A stretch of DNA of 64,000 nucleotides from Actinoallomurus soli (GCF_024055715.1 NZ_JAMXMV010000010.1:186001-250000); one strand, 5' to 3'; numbered from the stretch's first letter, positions 16,213 to 24,902 are shown. Notes: generated by a model from the letters alone, not told the origin. Numbers and translations are program-made.

Positions 16213-16626
16213 ATGAAGCGCACATTCAGCAGGTCCGCATACGCCTGGCGGAGCACGGCCGGGAAGGTCGCGGCGCTCGCGATCGCCGCGACCGGCGCGA
16301 TGGCGCTCGGCCCGGTCACCCTCGCGCAGGCCTCGACATGGGAGGGATGCCCGGACGGCGCGGTCTGCATCTACCCGCAGAATCAGGACAATACCACCAG
16401 TAACCCAGAAGCCGTCTTCTGGAGCTACGGATACCACAACCTCAGCAACGAATACGGGTTGCACCAGATCGCGAATAACCAGACGGGCGGCGCGAGTCTC
16501 GATCTGTGCTATGGCTATAACGGCACGAACTGCACCGTACCCAACGGCCATATCGCCGCTCAGGCGATCGGCGTGAACTACGACTTCACGCCGATCAATT
16601 CCGTTCGCCTCAACCCGTGGCCCTGA
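16213..16626 (+). CDS. Small secreted protein, possible peptidase-inhibitor I36 type
   Basis: 137 residues. AAGGAG at 16202-16207 sets ATG 16213. A Sec signal peptide with a basic N-terminus, a hydrophobic stretch (V-A-A-L-A-I-A-A-T-G-A-M-A-L) and a likely cut after A-Q-A leaves a mature protein of about 95 residues. It begins S-T-W-E-G-C-P-D-G-A-V-C-I-Y-P, the pattern seen in actinomycete I36 inhibitor-like proteins, and has four Cys in all, probably two disulfides. The middle is unusually Asn/Thr-rich and less GC-rich than the neighbours. It lies 74 bp after the P450 and before a strong terminator. A link to the RiPP cluster is unproven. Confidence 0.7.
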   Translation: MKRTFSRSAYAWRSTAGKVAALAIAATGAMALGPVTLAQASTWEGCPDGAVCIYPQNQDNTTSNPEAVFWSYGYHNLSNEYGLHQIANNQTGGASLDLCYGYNGTNCTVPNGHIAAQAIGVNYDFTPINSVRLNPWP

Positions 16627-16650
16627 CCGGCCGATCCAGCTGGCGCGACT

Positions 16651-16686
16651 GCGGAGGGCCCCGGCGGTTTCGCCGGGGCCCTCCGC
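16651..16686 (+). terminator. Strong intrinsic-type terminator
   Basis: GCGGAGGGCCCCGGCG (16651-16666) and CGCCGGGGCCCTCCGC (16671-16686) form a perfect 16-bp stem with a GTTT loop, 25 bases after the secreted-protein stop. It probably ends transcription from the small secreted gene and possibly from the RiPP operon. Confidence 0.85.
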
Positions 16687-16814
16687 GGTTCGAGCTTCTT
16701 CCCGACCACGGGCACCGGTTAAGGTCACGCATCGTTGGAATACCGGACCCCGCGTCGTCCAGGCGAGGCGGTCGCCGGCCCCGTCGGCCGCCCACCGCCA
16801 CATCGGGAGGAAGC

Positions 16815-19724
16815 ATGGACAGGACGCCCGACCGGTCGTTCATCGGCAGACGGCGAGAGTACGAGAGGCTCACCACGGCGCTCGACCAGACCGCCGGGGG
16901 CAGGCCGCAGGTCGTGCTGGTCGGTGGCGAGGCGGGCGTCGGCAAGACCCGGCTGGTCGAGCGGTTCACCGGCGCGGCCGAGGACTCCGGCGCGCTGGTC
17001 CTGTCCGGGGCGTGCGTGGAGTCCGGATTGGAGGGCCTCCCGCTCGCGCCGATCATCACGGCGCTCCGCGGGCTCGTCCGCGGGCTCGGTGTGGACCGGC
17101 TGATCTCGTTGCTGCCCTCCCTGCCTGAGCTCGCTCAGCTGTTCCCCGAGCTGTTGCTGCCGGGCCCCACCGGAGAGACGCCCGCCGGTCAGGCCCGGCT
17201 CTTCCACCAGTTCGCCGTGTTCGTCGAACGGCTCGGGGCCGAGCGGCCCCTGGTGCTCCTCATCGAGGACCTGCACTGGGCGGACCGGTCGACGCGGGCG
17301 CTCCTCGACGTCCTGGCCCGCAGCCTCCGGGGCACCCGCGCTCTCATCGTCGCGACGTATCGCACCGACAACCTCTTCCGGGGCCATCCGCTCCGGCCGT
17401 TCCTGGCCGAACTGAATCGCGTGGAGGGCGTCCAGCGCATCGAACTCGGACGCTTCACCCATGCGGAGACGGCCGAGCTGATGACGAGCGCGCTCGGCAC
17501 CGAGCCGCCACCCGCGCTCGTCGATCGGATCTTCGAGCGCTCCGGCGGGAACGCGTTCTTCGTCGAGGAACTGGTCCGGGTATGGCGCAGCGGGATGTCC
17601 AGCCTGGACGACTCTCTGCGCGACCTTCTGGTCAGCCGGGTCGAGCGCCTCCCCGAACCGGCGCAACGGGTGATCCGGCTCGTCGCGATCGAGCGGTCCC
17701 GGGTGTCCCATCAGGTCGTGGCGGCGGTGGCCGCCATGCCGGACGAGGCCTTGCTCGATGCCCTGCGCTCGGCCATCGACGCGTACGTGCTCGCGGCGGA
17801 CGGCGAGGGGTACGACTTCCGGCACGCTCTCGTACGGGAGGCGGTCTTCGACGAGTTCCTGCCGGGCGAACGCATCCGGCTGCACCGCGCGTACGCCCTC
17901 GCGCTCGAGGGCCGGCCGGAGCTCCTCTCGCCGGAACACCTGCCGAGCAGCCTCGCGTACCACTGGGCGGGAGCGGGTGAGCCGACCCGCGAGCTGCCGG
18001 CCCTGTTGCGGGCCGCGGCCGTCGCCAAGGGACTGAGCGCGCACGTCGAGCAGTACCAGTTGCTCCGGCGCGCGCTGGACCTGTCGGCGCACGTGCCGGA
18101 GGCGGCGGACCGGCACGAACTCGAGTACGAGGCGGCGCACGCGGCGTGGCTCGCCGGCGAACATGAGGAGGGTCTCGTCCTGACGGAGCAGGCCCTGGCC
18201 AATGTCGACCGCGCTCGGCAACCCGAGAGAGCAGCGCTGTTGCTCGCACGCCGTGGCAGGCTCCTGCTCCGCCTCGGTCATGCGGACGCCGTGCCCGCTC
18301 TGGAGGAGGCCGTGCGGCTGGTCCCGACGGGAACGTCCGTCACCCGTGGCACCGTGCTGGAGATCCTGGGCTCCGCGCTGACCACTCGGGGAGACGCCGC
18401 CGCCGGAAGCCGGGTGAGCGGGGAGGCCGTGCGGATCGCTCGCGCCCTGGGAGACGACGAGCTCCAGGTGGCCGCCCTGACGACGCAGGGCACGGCGCTC
18501 GCCTATGACGGCCGCCACGAGGACGCGGTGACCGTGTTCGAGGCGGCGCGGGTGCTCGCCAAGAGCCGCAACGACCTGCCCGGGCTGACACGCGCGTGCG
18601 TCAACCTCTCCGTCCAGCTCTGGGCCGTCGGCCTGTACGCGGAGGCGGTGACCGTCGCCCGTGAGGGGCTGGACGCGGCGCACAAGAGCGGCCTTTCCGC
18701 CACTCTCGGCGCCTTCCTGACCGCGAACCTCGGCATGGCCCTCTTCTCGATGGGGCGCTGGGCCGACGCCGCGGCGGCGATGGAGGCGTCGGAAGAGAAC
18801 CTCAGCGGTGTCTTCGTGGCCTATCTGCACCTGCTGCGCGGTGACCTCGCGCTCGCGCGCGGCGACCTGGCGGCCGCCAAGCGGTACCTCGCGCTGGCCG
18901 CCGGTGAATTCGGCCCGGATTTCGGTCATGAGGACGGTCTCCTGCCGATGGCGCGCCTCGACGCGGAGATCGCTCTGCGGGAGGACCGGATCGATCACGC
19001 CCGGCGGGTGCTGGCGCGGGCCCTCGACGCGGCGCCGGAGCGCGGCCAGCTCGTGGTCCACACGTGGGCGCTGGTCACCACCGGCGCGATGGTCGAGGTA
19101 CGGGCGCGGACGCGGCTGCGCGCGTTCGCGGAGTCTCACGCGGCCGGCGGCCTCACCGAGGTCCTCTCCGCGGTGGCGGCCCGCCTCCCGGCCGACACTC
19201 CGCCATGGCACGCCTACGCGGCGCAGTTCGCCGCCGAGATGGACTCCCTCGAGACGACCAGCCCGGCCTGGCACGATGTCGTCACCGCGTGGGAGAAGGC
19301 GGGCAATCCCCATCTCGCCTGCCACGCGCGCGTACGCGCCGCCGAGGCGGCCATCGCCGTACGCGACAACCGCACCGCGCGGGCGCTGCTCGCGGCCGCC
19401 GCGGAGGAGGCCGGTGACCTCGGCGCCGGATTCCTCCGGGAGGAGATCGACGCGCTGGCCCGGAGCGTACGCCTTCCGACCCCCGATGCCTCCGAGGCGG
19501 CGGAGGAGACCCGGAAGATCGACATGCTCGGGCTCACACCGCGCGAGGCCGAGGTACTCCGGCTGCTGACGGACGGTCACTCCAACCGGGAGATCGGCGC
19601 GAGGCTCTTCATCACGGAGAAGACGGCCAGCGTCCATGTCTCCCGGATCCTCGCCAAGCTCGGCGTCGCCAATCGCGGGGAGGCCGCGGCCATGGCACAC
19701 CGCCTGCGGCTCTTCGGCGGTTGA
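16815..19724 (+). CDS. LAL-family (large ATP-binding LuxR) transcriptional regulator
   Basis: 969 residues starting at ATG 16815 after GGGAGGAAG. An N-terminal AAA/STAND ATPase has Walker A G-G-E-A-G-V-G-K-T (Lys44) and Walker B-like V-L-L-I-E-D-L-H-W-A-D near 150. A long helical, TPR-like middle follows. The C-terminal LuxR HTH (about 905-965) shows L-T-P-R-E-A-E-V-L, S-N-R-E-I-G-A-R-L-F-I and K-T-A-S-V-H-V-S-R-I-L. LAL proteins activate secondary-metabolite or carbon-use genes in response to unknown ligands. It is separated from the RiPP operon by a terminator, so it may or may not belong to it. Confidence 0.9.
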   Translation: MDRTPDRSFIGRRREYERLTTALDQTAGGRPQVVLVGGEAGVGKTRLVERFTGAAEDSGALVLSGACVESGLEGLPLAPIITALRGLVRGLGVDRLISLLPSLPELAQLFPELLLPGPTGETPAGQARLFHQFAVFVERLGAERPLVLLIEDLHWADRSTRALLDVLARSLRGTRALIVATYRTDNLFRGHPLRPFLAELNRVEGVQRIELGRFTHAETAELMTSALGTEPPPALVDRIFERSGGNAFFVEELVRVWRSGMSSLDDSLRDLLVSRVERLPEPAQRVIRLVAIERSRVSHQVVAAVAAMPDEALLDALRSAIDAYVLAADGEGYDFRHALVREAVFDEFLPGERIRLHRAYALALEGRPELLSPEHLPSSLAYHWAGAGEPTRELPALLRAAAVAKGLSAHVEQYQLLRRALDLSAHVPEAADRHELEYEAAHAAWLAGEHEEGLVLTEQALANVDRARQPERAALLLARRGRLLLRLGHADAVPALEEAVRLVPTGTSVTRGTVLEILGSALTTRGDAAAGSRVSGEAVRIARALGDDELQVAALTTQGTALAYDGRHEDAVTVFEAARVLAKSRNDLPGLTRACVNLSVQLWAVGLYAEAVTVAREGLDAAHKSGLSATLGAFLTANLGMALFSMGRWADAAAAMEASEENLSGVFVAYLHLLRGDLALARGDLAAAKRYLALAAGEFGPDFGHEDGLLPMARLDAEIALREDRIDHARRVLARALDAAPERGQLVVHTWALVTTGAMVEVRARTRLRAFAESHAAGGLTEVLSAVAARLPADTPPWHAYAAQFAAEMDSLETTSPAWHDVVTAWEKAGNPHLACHARVRAAEAAIAVRDNRTARALLAAAAEEAGDLGAGFLREEIDALARSVRLPTPDASEAAEETRKIDMLGLTPREAEVLRLLTDGHSNREIGARLFITEKTASVHVSRILAKLGVANRGEAAAMAHRLRLFGG

Positions 19725-19929
19725 ACCGGACGGACGTTCCCTGAGCGCCGCGCCCGGCGTCCGGCCGGGCCCGGGTGAGGAGGCGCTCGATCGTCTGCAA
19801 GCCGCACGCCGCCCGCTCCGGCATGCCCCACGGGCGTGCACCGTGAGCCGCTCGACACTGGAAGATCGTGATCTCCGTCGATCCCGGACCGGGTCGACGT
19901 CCGGACGAGTCCTCGTACGCAGCGGGAGC

Positions 19930-20556
19930 ATGCCCTTGAACGCCGATATCTACGACCTGATCCATCGCCGCCGCGACGTACGCGCCGAGTTCACCGGCGC
20001 GCCCATACCCGAAGAGGTCCTGCACCGCGTCCTGACCGCGGCGCACGCCGCGCCCAGCGTCGGGCTGTCCCAGCCCTGGGACTTCATCCTCGTGCGGGAC
20101 CCGGCCGTCCGGCGCGCCTTCCACGACCACGTTCAGCACGAACGTGCCGAGTTCGCGGCCACGCTCAAGGGCGCCGACGCCGACCGCTTCGCCCGGATCA
20201 AGATCGACGGTGTGCTGGAGAGCAGCCTGTCGGTCGTGGTCACCTACGATCCCGAACGAGGCGGCCCGGCGGTGCTGGGGAGGCACGCCATCGCCGACGC
20301 GGGACTGTACTCGGTCTGCCTGGCCATCCAGAACCTGTGGCTGGCCGCCACCGCCGAGAAACTGGGCGTCGGCTGGGTGTCCTTCTACCGGGAGCCGTAC
20401 CTACGCCGGCTGCTCGGCGTCCCGGCCGGAATCCGTCCGGTCGCCTGGCTGTGCCTGGGCCCGGTCACGCACCTGGAGACCGTGCCGGACCTCGAACGGC
20501 ACGGCTGGCGCCGCCGGCGCCCCCTGGAGACCGTGCTCCACCACGACCACTGGTGA
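19930..20556 (+). CDS. bluB: 5,6-dimethylbenzimidazole synthase BluB
   Basis: About 208 residues of the nitroreductase fold with BluB features: I-H-R-R-R-D-V-R near the start (FMN phosphate contacts), A-A-P-S-V-G-L-S-Q-P-W-D-F, and the C-terminal G-V-G-W-V-S-F-Y-R-E-P-Y segment. BluB uses oxygen to cannibalise FMNH2 and make the lower ligand of vitamin B12. No other cobalamin gene is adjacent and I see no cobalamin riboswitch upstream. ATG 19930 was chosen by homology pattern; its ribosome site is poorly spaced, so an upstream GTG remains possible. A hairpin at 20571-20616 follows. Confidence 0.85.
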   Translation: MPLNADIYDLIHRRRDVRAEFTGAPIPEEVLHRVLTAAHAAPSVGLSQPWDFILVRDPAVRRAFHDHVQHERAEFAATLKGADADRFARIKIDGVLESSLSVVVTYDPERGGPAVLGRHAIADAGLYSVCLAIQNLWLAATAEKLGVGWVSFYREPYLRRLLGVPAGIRPVAWLCLGPVTHLETVPDLERHGWRRRRPLETVLHHDHW

Positions 20557-20570
20557 CCGTGCTCGATCTC

Positions 20571-20616
20571 CGCGATGGCCCCCGACAGGGCTGCGCCCGT
20601 ACGGGGGACCATCGCG
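20571..20616 (+). terminator. Hairpin terminator after bluB
   Basis: CGCGATGGCCCCCG (20571-20584) pairs with CGGGGG-A-CCATCGCG (20602-20616), 14 bp with one bulged A at 20608. It lies 14 bases past the bluB stop and just before the fluoride riboswitch. Confidence 0.75.
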
Positions 20617-20649
20617 TCTCGGGACATAGGGCAGAATGGAAGACGGCAG

Positions 20650-20699
20650 AGGTGATGGGGCTCACCTGAACCGCGGTGCGGCCGCTGACGGTCCCTGGC
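20650..20699 (+). promoter_or_regulatory. Fluoride riboswitch (crcB motif)
   Basis: The layout follows the crcB RNA motif. AGGTG (20650-20654) and CACCT (20663-20667) close a stem around the loop ATGGGGCT. Then comes GAACC, a GCGG/CCGC stem (20673-20676 and 20682-20685) and the conserved TGACGGTCCC. GGGGCT (20657-20662) can pair with GGTCCC (20690-20695), the long-range helix expected of this fold. It lies 43 bases upstream of the crcB start, the standard target: fluoride binding turns on expression of the fluoride channels. I matched it by eye to known motif members; a covariance-model search would confirm it. Confidence 0.85.
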
Positions 20700-20741
20700 T
20701 CGAGGTCAGGGAGGTGGCATGCAGCCGAACGAGAGGATGCC

Positions 20742-21308
20742 GTGACTTCCCCGTCCCCCGACGGCCCGGTCGGCCACCCCCTCGAGGAGCCCGCCGGCCT
20801 GCCCACCGACCCCGATGTCGACCTTCGCGGCGAGGGCGCCCATCCCGAACGCGACGTCTTCGCGCCCAGGCGATCGCCGCGCCGCGACCGGCAGTGGAGC
20901 GTCCTGGCGGTGATCTCGCTCGGCGGCGCGCTCGGCACCGTCACGCGCTACCTCATCTCCGCGGCGATGCCGGTCAAGCCCGGTCACTTCCCCTGGGCCA
21001 CGTTCTCGATCAACCTCACCGGCTGCTTCGCCCTCGGGCTGCTCATGGTGCTCGTCCTCGACGTGTGGCCGCCGAACCGGTACGTCCGTCCCTTCCTCGG
21101 CGTCGGTTTCCTCGGCGGTTACACCACTTTCTCGACCTTCGCCGTAGAGATCAGGAATCTGGCGGGACACGGCGCGTGGACGCTCGCCGACGCGTACGCG
21201 GTCAATAGCCTGGTGGGCGGTCTGGTCGCGGTCTGGTGCGGGATGGCGCTGGCCCGCCTGATCGCCGGGCTGCCCGTACGCCGGAACCGAGGGAGTGAGC
21301 GGGCATGA
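20742..21308 (+). CDS. crcB: Fluoride ion channel CrcB/Fluc, copy 1
   Basis: 188 residues, GTG start 5 bases after GAGAGG. The first 55 residues are hydrophilic and Pro-rich; four membrane helices follow with Fluc hallmarks: [10 protein letters not shown] near 65, N-L-T-G-C-F-A-L-G, and G-G-Y-T-T-F-S-T-F in the pore. An upstream in-frame GTG at 20676 is rejected because it lies inside the riboswitch. Fluc channels are dual-topology dimers that let fluoride leave the cell; actinobacteria often make two different subunits, as here. Co-transcribed with the DUF190 gene and the second crcB (ATGA and GTGA overlaps). Confidence 0.93.
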   Translation: MTSPSPDGPVGHPLEEPAGLPTDPDVDLRGEGAHPERDVFAPRRSPRRDRQWSVLAVISLGGALGTVTRYLISAAMPVKPGHFPWATFSINLTGCFALGLLMVLVLDVWPPNRYVRPFLGVGFLGGYTTFSTFAVEIRNLAGHGAWTLADAYAVNSLVGGLVAVWCGMALARLIAGLPVRRNRGSERA

Positions 21309-21658
21309 GACTCCACGGCACCGCCTGCCGCGTGACGATCCTCATCGGCGAGACCGACCAGTACCACCACAAGCCGCTCTACGCCGAGATCGTGCACCGC
21401 GCCCGCGAGCGCGGGCTGGCCGGCGCGAGCGTGTTCCGCGGCATCGAGGGATTCGGTGCCTCGTCCCGGATCCACACCAGCCGGATCCTGTCCCTGAGCG
21501 ACGATCTGCCGCTGGCCATCGTGATCGTCGACGCCGAAGACAAGATCGTCGACTTCCTCCTCGAACTCGACGAGCTCATCGACGAGGGCCTGGTCACCCT
21601 CGAGCCGGTCGAGGTCTACCGCTATGTCGGCCGCGACAAGGGAGAGGAGGAGCGGTGA
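21305..21658 (+). CDS. DUF190-domain protein between the crcB genes
   Basis: 117 residues, full length for the DUF190 family, a PII-like ferredoxin-fold protein. Typical segments: [11 protein letters not shown] near the start, [21 protein letters not shown], and L-P-L-A-I-V-I-V-D at 65-73. It overlaps both crcB genes, so all three are one translation-coupled operon under the fluoride riboswitch. DUF190 proteins recur beside crcB in many bacteria; a regulatory or binding role for channel activity is likely but undefined. Confidence 0.9.
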   Translation: MRLHGTACRVTILIGETDQYHHKPLYAEIVHRARERGLAGASVFRGIEGFGASSRIHTSRILSLSDDLPLAIVIVDAEDKIVDFLLELDELIDEGLVTLEPVEVYRYVGRDKGEEER

Positions 21659-22017
21659 CCGTCCTGTTGGTGCTGCTCGGCGGTGCCCTCGGAGCGCCCA
21701 GCCGTTACCTGATCGACCGGTTCGTCCAGCAGCGCGGCAACGGCGTCCTCCCCTGGGGCACCCTCACCGTCAACCTCATCGGCTGCCTGATCCTCGGCCT
21801 GCTCACCGGCGCCGCCCACGACCTGCCGAAGCCGGTCGTCGCCCTGGCCGGCACCGGGTTCTGCGGCGCCCTGACCACCTTCAGCACCTTCGGCTTCGAG
21901 ACCGCCCGTCTCCTGGAGGAGGGCTCGCTCCTGGAGGCCGGCCTCAACGCCTTCGGGAGCTTGGCCCTGGGGCTGCTGGCCGCCACCCTCGGTTATCTCC
22001 TCGGCACCGCCGTCTAG
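21655..22017 (+). CDS. crcB: Fluoride ion channel CrcB/Fluc, copy 2
   Basis: 120 residues, GTG start overlapping the DUF190 stop. This is a standard-length Fluc subunit of four helices: [23 protein letters not shown] and [11 protein letters not shown]. It lacks the long hydrophilic N-terminus of copy 1, suggesting the two form a heterodimer. Expression should follow the riboswitch at 20650. Confidence 0.93.
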   Translation: MTVLLVLLGGALGAPSRYLIDRFVQQRGNGVLPWGTLTVNLIGCLILGLLTGAAHDLPKPVVALAGTGFCGALTTFSTFGFETARLLEEGSLLEAGLNAFGSLALGLLAATLGYLLGTAV

Positions 22018-22052
22018 TCCGGCGGTCGTCCGGGACGGTCCACCCTCAATCG

Positions 22053-22068
22053 ACCCTAACGTTAGGGT
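22053..22068. promoter_or_regulatory. Perfect 16-bp palindrome upstream of prfC
   Basis: ACCCTAACGTTAGGGT is fully symmetric and lies 48 bases before the prfC start. Its left half (ACCCTAACGT) and right half (ACGTTAGGGTAG) resemble the site at 24663-24685, ahead of the PPOX gene. Such symmetric sites in short promoters suit a dimeric repressor or a MerR-type activator; a MerR gene lies at 23850. The regulator is inferred only from proximity. Confidence 0.5.
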
Positions 22069-22115
22069 AGGCGCCCGGTGGGAGAAGACGGGCACGTACG
22101 GGAGGGAACGCCAGG

Positions 22116-23732
22116 GTGACAGCGGTCGAGCAGGAGACCGAACGGGTCACGGACGTCGTGGAGCAGGCCGGCCGGCGCCGTACCTTCGCGGTGATCAGTC
22201 ACCCGGACGCGGGCAAGTCCACGCTGACCGAGGCCCTGGCGCTGCACGCGGCGGCCATCGAGCAGGCCGGCGCGGTCCACGGCAAGGCCGGACGGCGCGG
22301 AGTCGCCTCCGACTGGATGGAGATGGAACGCGACCGCGGCATCTCGATCACCTCCTCGGTGCTGCGGTTCGAGTTCGGCGACACGCTCCTGAACCTCCTG
22401 GACACCCCCGGCCACGCCGACTTCTCCGAGGACACCTACCGGGTGCTGGCCGCCGTCGACGCGGCGATCATGCTGCTGGACTCCGCCAAGGGCCTGGAGG
22501 CACAGACCCTCAAGCTGTTCGACGTGTGCCGCCATCGGGGCATCCCGGTCATCACGTTCGTCAACAAGTGGGACCGGCCCGGCCGCGAGCCCCTTGAACT
22601 GCTGGACGAGGTCGAGCAGCGCATCGGCCTGCAGCCGGCTCCGCTGAACTGGCCGGTCGGTGTCGCCGGTGACTTCCGCGGCCTGATCGACCGCGCCGGC
22701 GGGACGTACACCCGCTACCGCCGTACGCCGGGCGGGGCCAGGCGGGCGATCGAGGAGACCGTGCCGGCCGGGCGGGCGGCGGCCGAGGAGGGCGACGCCT
22801 GGCACACCGCGCAGGAGGAGCTCGCCCTCGTCGCGGAGATCGGCGCCGACCTGGACCTGGAGGCGTACCGGGCGGGGATCTGCACCCCGGTGCTGTTCGG
22901 CGCCGCGCTGCCCAACTTCGGCGTACGGAACCTGCTGGAGGCGATCCGCGCGCTCGCCCCCGCGCCGACGCCCCGGACCGGCGCCGACGGGCGGGAACGC
23001 CCGGTCGACGGGCCCTTCTCCGGACAGGTCTTCAAGGTCCAGGCGGGGATGGACCGGGCGCACCGCGACCGGCTGGCCTTCATCCGCGTCTGCTCCGGCC
23101 GGTTCGAGCGCGGCATGACCCTGATCCACGAGCCGACGGGCCGGCCACTGGCCACGAAGTACGCCCAGACGGTGTTCGGCCGGGACCGCTCCACCGTGGA
23201 CGTCGCCTATCCCGGTGACGTGATCGGCCTGTCGAACGCCGCCGGCCTGACCGTCGGCGACACGCTCTACGTCAAGACCCCCATCGTCTTCCCGCCGATC
23301 CCGGCGTTCGCGCCCGAGCACTTCATGGTCGCCCGGGCCAGGGACAACGGCCGCGCCAAGCAGTTCCGCCGCGGCATCGACCAGCTCGGCTCCGAGGGCG
23401 CGGTCCAGGTGCTGCGCAGCGACGTGCGCGGCGACCAGGCCCCGGTGCTGGCCGCCGTCGGCCCGCTGCAGTTCGAGGTCGTCGCGCATCGCATGGAGCA
23501 GGAGTTCGGCGCGCCGATCGAGCTGAGCCGCCTGGAGTACACCACCGCCCGGGTCACCGACCAGGCGTCGGTGGAGGCCCTCGCCGGCCGGCGGGGCGTC
23601 GAGGTCCTCACCCGGGTCCTGGACGGCTCCCTCCTCGCCGTCTTCAGCGACAAGTGGCGCCTGCGCACCATCGAACGCGAGCACCCCGACATCACGCTCA
23701 CCCCGCTGCTCGCGGCCGGAATCGGCGACTGA
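22116..23732 (+). CDS. prfC: Peptide chain release factor 3
   Basis: 538 residues, GTG start after GGAGGG. A translational GTPase of the RF3 subfamily: G1 S-H-P-D-A-G-K-S-T (24-32), R-G-I-S-I-T-S-S-V in switch I, G3 D-T-P-G-H-A-D-F, G4 N-K-W-D-R, then domain II (from about 300) and the RF3 C-terminal domain with Q-F-E-V-V-A-H-R-M. RF3 uses GTP to recycle RF1/RF2 from the ribosome after termination. Length is normal. A palindrome lies in its short upstream region, and a GC hairpin follows the stop. Confidence 0.95.
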   Translation: MTAVEQETERVTDVVEQAGRRRTFAVISHPDAGKSTLTEALALHAAAIEQAGAVHGKAGRRGVASDWMEMERDRGISITSSVLRFEFGDTLLNLLDTPGHADFSEDTYRVLAAVDAAIMLLDSAKGLEAQTLKLFDVCRHRGIPVITFVNKWDRPGREPLELLDEVEQRIGLQPAPLNWPVGVAGDFRGLIDRAGGTYTRYRRTPGGARRAIEETVPAGRAAAEEGDAWHTAQEELALVAEIGADLDLEAYRAGICTPVLFGAALPNFGVRNLLEAIRALAPAPTPRTGADGRERPVDGPFSGQVFKVQAGMDRAHRDRLAFIRVCSGRFERGMTLIHEPTGRPLATKYAQTVFGRDRSTVDVAYPGDVIGLSNAAGLTVGDTLYVKTPIVFPPIPAFAPEHFMVARARDNGRAKQFRRGIDQLGSEGAVQVLRSDVRGDQAPVLAAVGPLQFEVVAHRMEQEFGAPIELSRLEYTTARVTDQASVEALAGRRGVEVLTRVLDGSLLAVFSDKWRLRTIEREHPDITLTPLLAAGIGD

Positions 23733-23738
23733 GGCACC

Positions 23739-23764
23739 GGCCCGGCGGCCCCCGCGGCCGGGCC
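23739..23764 (+). terminator. GC-rich hairpin after prfC
   Basis: GGCCCGGC (23739-23746) pairs with GCCGGGCC (23757-23764) around a 10-nt loop, 7 bases after the prfC stop. This is a plausible terminator without a U-tract. Confidence 0.6.
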
Positions 23765-23849
23765 GGCCGTAGATCGCGCCGGACGACGGGAAGTGGCAAG
23801 CTTGAGCGATTACGGCAGGCGACGCGGGTGATGACGCTGGAGGACGTGG

Positions 23850-24242
23850 ATGGGCGCAACGCACATGCAGATCGGTGAGGTCGCCGACCGCACCGGGCTG
23901 AGCCTGCGCACCATCCGGCATTACGAGGAGGTCGGCCTGGCCCCGCCCTCCGCGCGCTCCCAGGGCGGATTCCGTCTCTACACTGAGGCGGACGTCACCC
24001 GGCTCATGGTCATCAAGCGGATGAAGCCGCTCGACTTCACGCTCGAGCAGATGCGGGACCTGCTCGGCGTCCTGGACGAACTCCGGACCGACCCGTGCGC
24101 CGAGCGCCGGTCCGAACTGACCGGACGACTGACCGGCTACCGCGACATGGTCCTACTGCGCTGCGAGGAGATCCGCACCCGCCTCGCCGACGCCGAACGC
24201 TTCTCCACCGAACTCACCGACGCGCTGAAATCCGCGTCCTGA
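23850..24242 (+). CDS. MerR-family transcriptional regulator
   Basis: 130 residues; GGAGGA at 23839-23844 fits ATG 23850. The winged HTH reads I-G-E-V-A-D-R-T-G-L-S-L-R-T-I-R-H-Y-E-E-V-G-L, then S-Q-G-G-F-R-L-Y with the usual Arg-Tyr, then a dimerisation helix up to 125. One Cys in T-D-P-C-A-E-R lies at the linker and there is no metal-binding Cys pair, so it is not an obvious metal sensor. Candidate sites are the palindromes at 22053 and 24663. The next gene is convergent. Confidence 0.88.
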   Translation: MGATHMQIGEVADRTGLSLRTIRHYEEVGLAPPSARSQGGFRLYTEADVTRLMVIKRMKPLDFTLEQMRDLLGVLDELRTDPCAERRSELTGRLTGYRDMVLLRCEEIRTRLADAERFSTELTDALKSAS

Positions 24243-24259
24243 GCCGGCGGCCCACCGCC

Positions 24260-24490
24260 TCATGCGGACGGGGCGGCCGGCAGCTTCTCGGTGATCCAGA
24301 TCCAGCTTCCGTTCGGCTCGTTGAGCCGGCGCTGGACCTGCTCGACCTCCCCGAGCGGAACCTCCAGCACCGTCCGCCAGTCCCCGGCGGCGCGCTCCTC
24401 CAGGCGGACATGATGAAGGTCGGCGCACAGTCGTAGCGCCTGGACGGTCCGCAGATCCCCGTCGTTCGTTCGGACGCGGTAGGTGGGCAC
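24260..24490 (-). CDS. Small hypothetical protein
   Basis: 76 residues from GTG 24490, with GGAGG six bases upstream. No recognised family. The sequence begins P-T-Y-R-V-R-T-N-D-G and contains L-C-A-D-L-H-H-V-R-L-E and a D-W-R-T-V-L-E-V-P sheet-like stretch, ending W-I-W-I-T-E-K-L. It looks like a compact beta-rich protein. It lies convergent to the MerR gene with a 17-bp gap. Confidence 0.7.
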   Translation of the reverse strand: MPTYRVRTNDGDLRTVQALRLCADLHHVRLEERAAGDWRTVLEVPLGEVEQVQRRLNEPNGSWIWITEKLPAAPSA

Positions 24491-24902
24491 GATGATCCTC
24501 CGTGATGGGGCGATGGGCGGCAGGCGGCGGCCCCGCACGGCGTGCCGGGCGCAGAGAGGGAGGATGTCCGGCCGGCCGCGATGAGCGGACGCGATGACCA
24601 GGACGGGGCGACCGCTCCCGACCCGGTGACCGGGCAGGGTGACCGCTCTCGACCGGGCTTCACCCTACCGTCACGTAAAGGTAGTGTTGCGGCGGGGGTT
24701 CCCCCTGGCGGAGCGGGTCTGCTACTTCGCTGCGTGCGGCCCGCTTCGCCCCCGTCCCCCGCCGCACCTCCCATCGATGCCGTCCGGCGGTTCCCCGTGG
24801 AACTTCGGGGCACGTCCCGCCCACGCGGCCGGGCCCCGGCGGGGCGGGTTCGGCGGCGGGGATCGGGGAACGTCCCGGGTGGTACGGCTCCGGCTGAGCT
24901 CA
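24491..24902. other. Gene-free stretch with a candidate promoter/operator
   Basis: No convincing gene in 412 bp. TTCACC (24660-24665) and TAGTGT (24683-24688) with a 17-bp spacer could be a plus-strand promoter for the PPOX gene 215 bp downstream. CTACC (24666-24670) and GGTAG (24681-24685) form inverted arms between the boxes, an arrangement seen with MerR-type control. The rest is GC-rich and structured. Confidence 0.5.
24663..24685 (+). promoter_or_regulatory. MerR-type operator candidate upstream of the PPOX gene
   Basis: ACCCTACCGTCACGTAAAGG at 24663-24682, followed by TAG, has inverted arms CTACC/GGTAG inside a possible -35/-10 spacer. ACCCTACCGT matches the start of the 22053 palindrome at 9 of 10 positions. 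Confidence 0.4.

Noticed and set aside
20676-20741. Upstream GTG start for the first crcB
   Set aside because: It would begin inside the fluoride riboswitch; GTG 20742 has a proper ribosome site.
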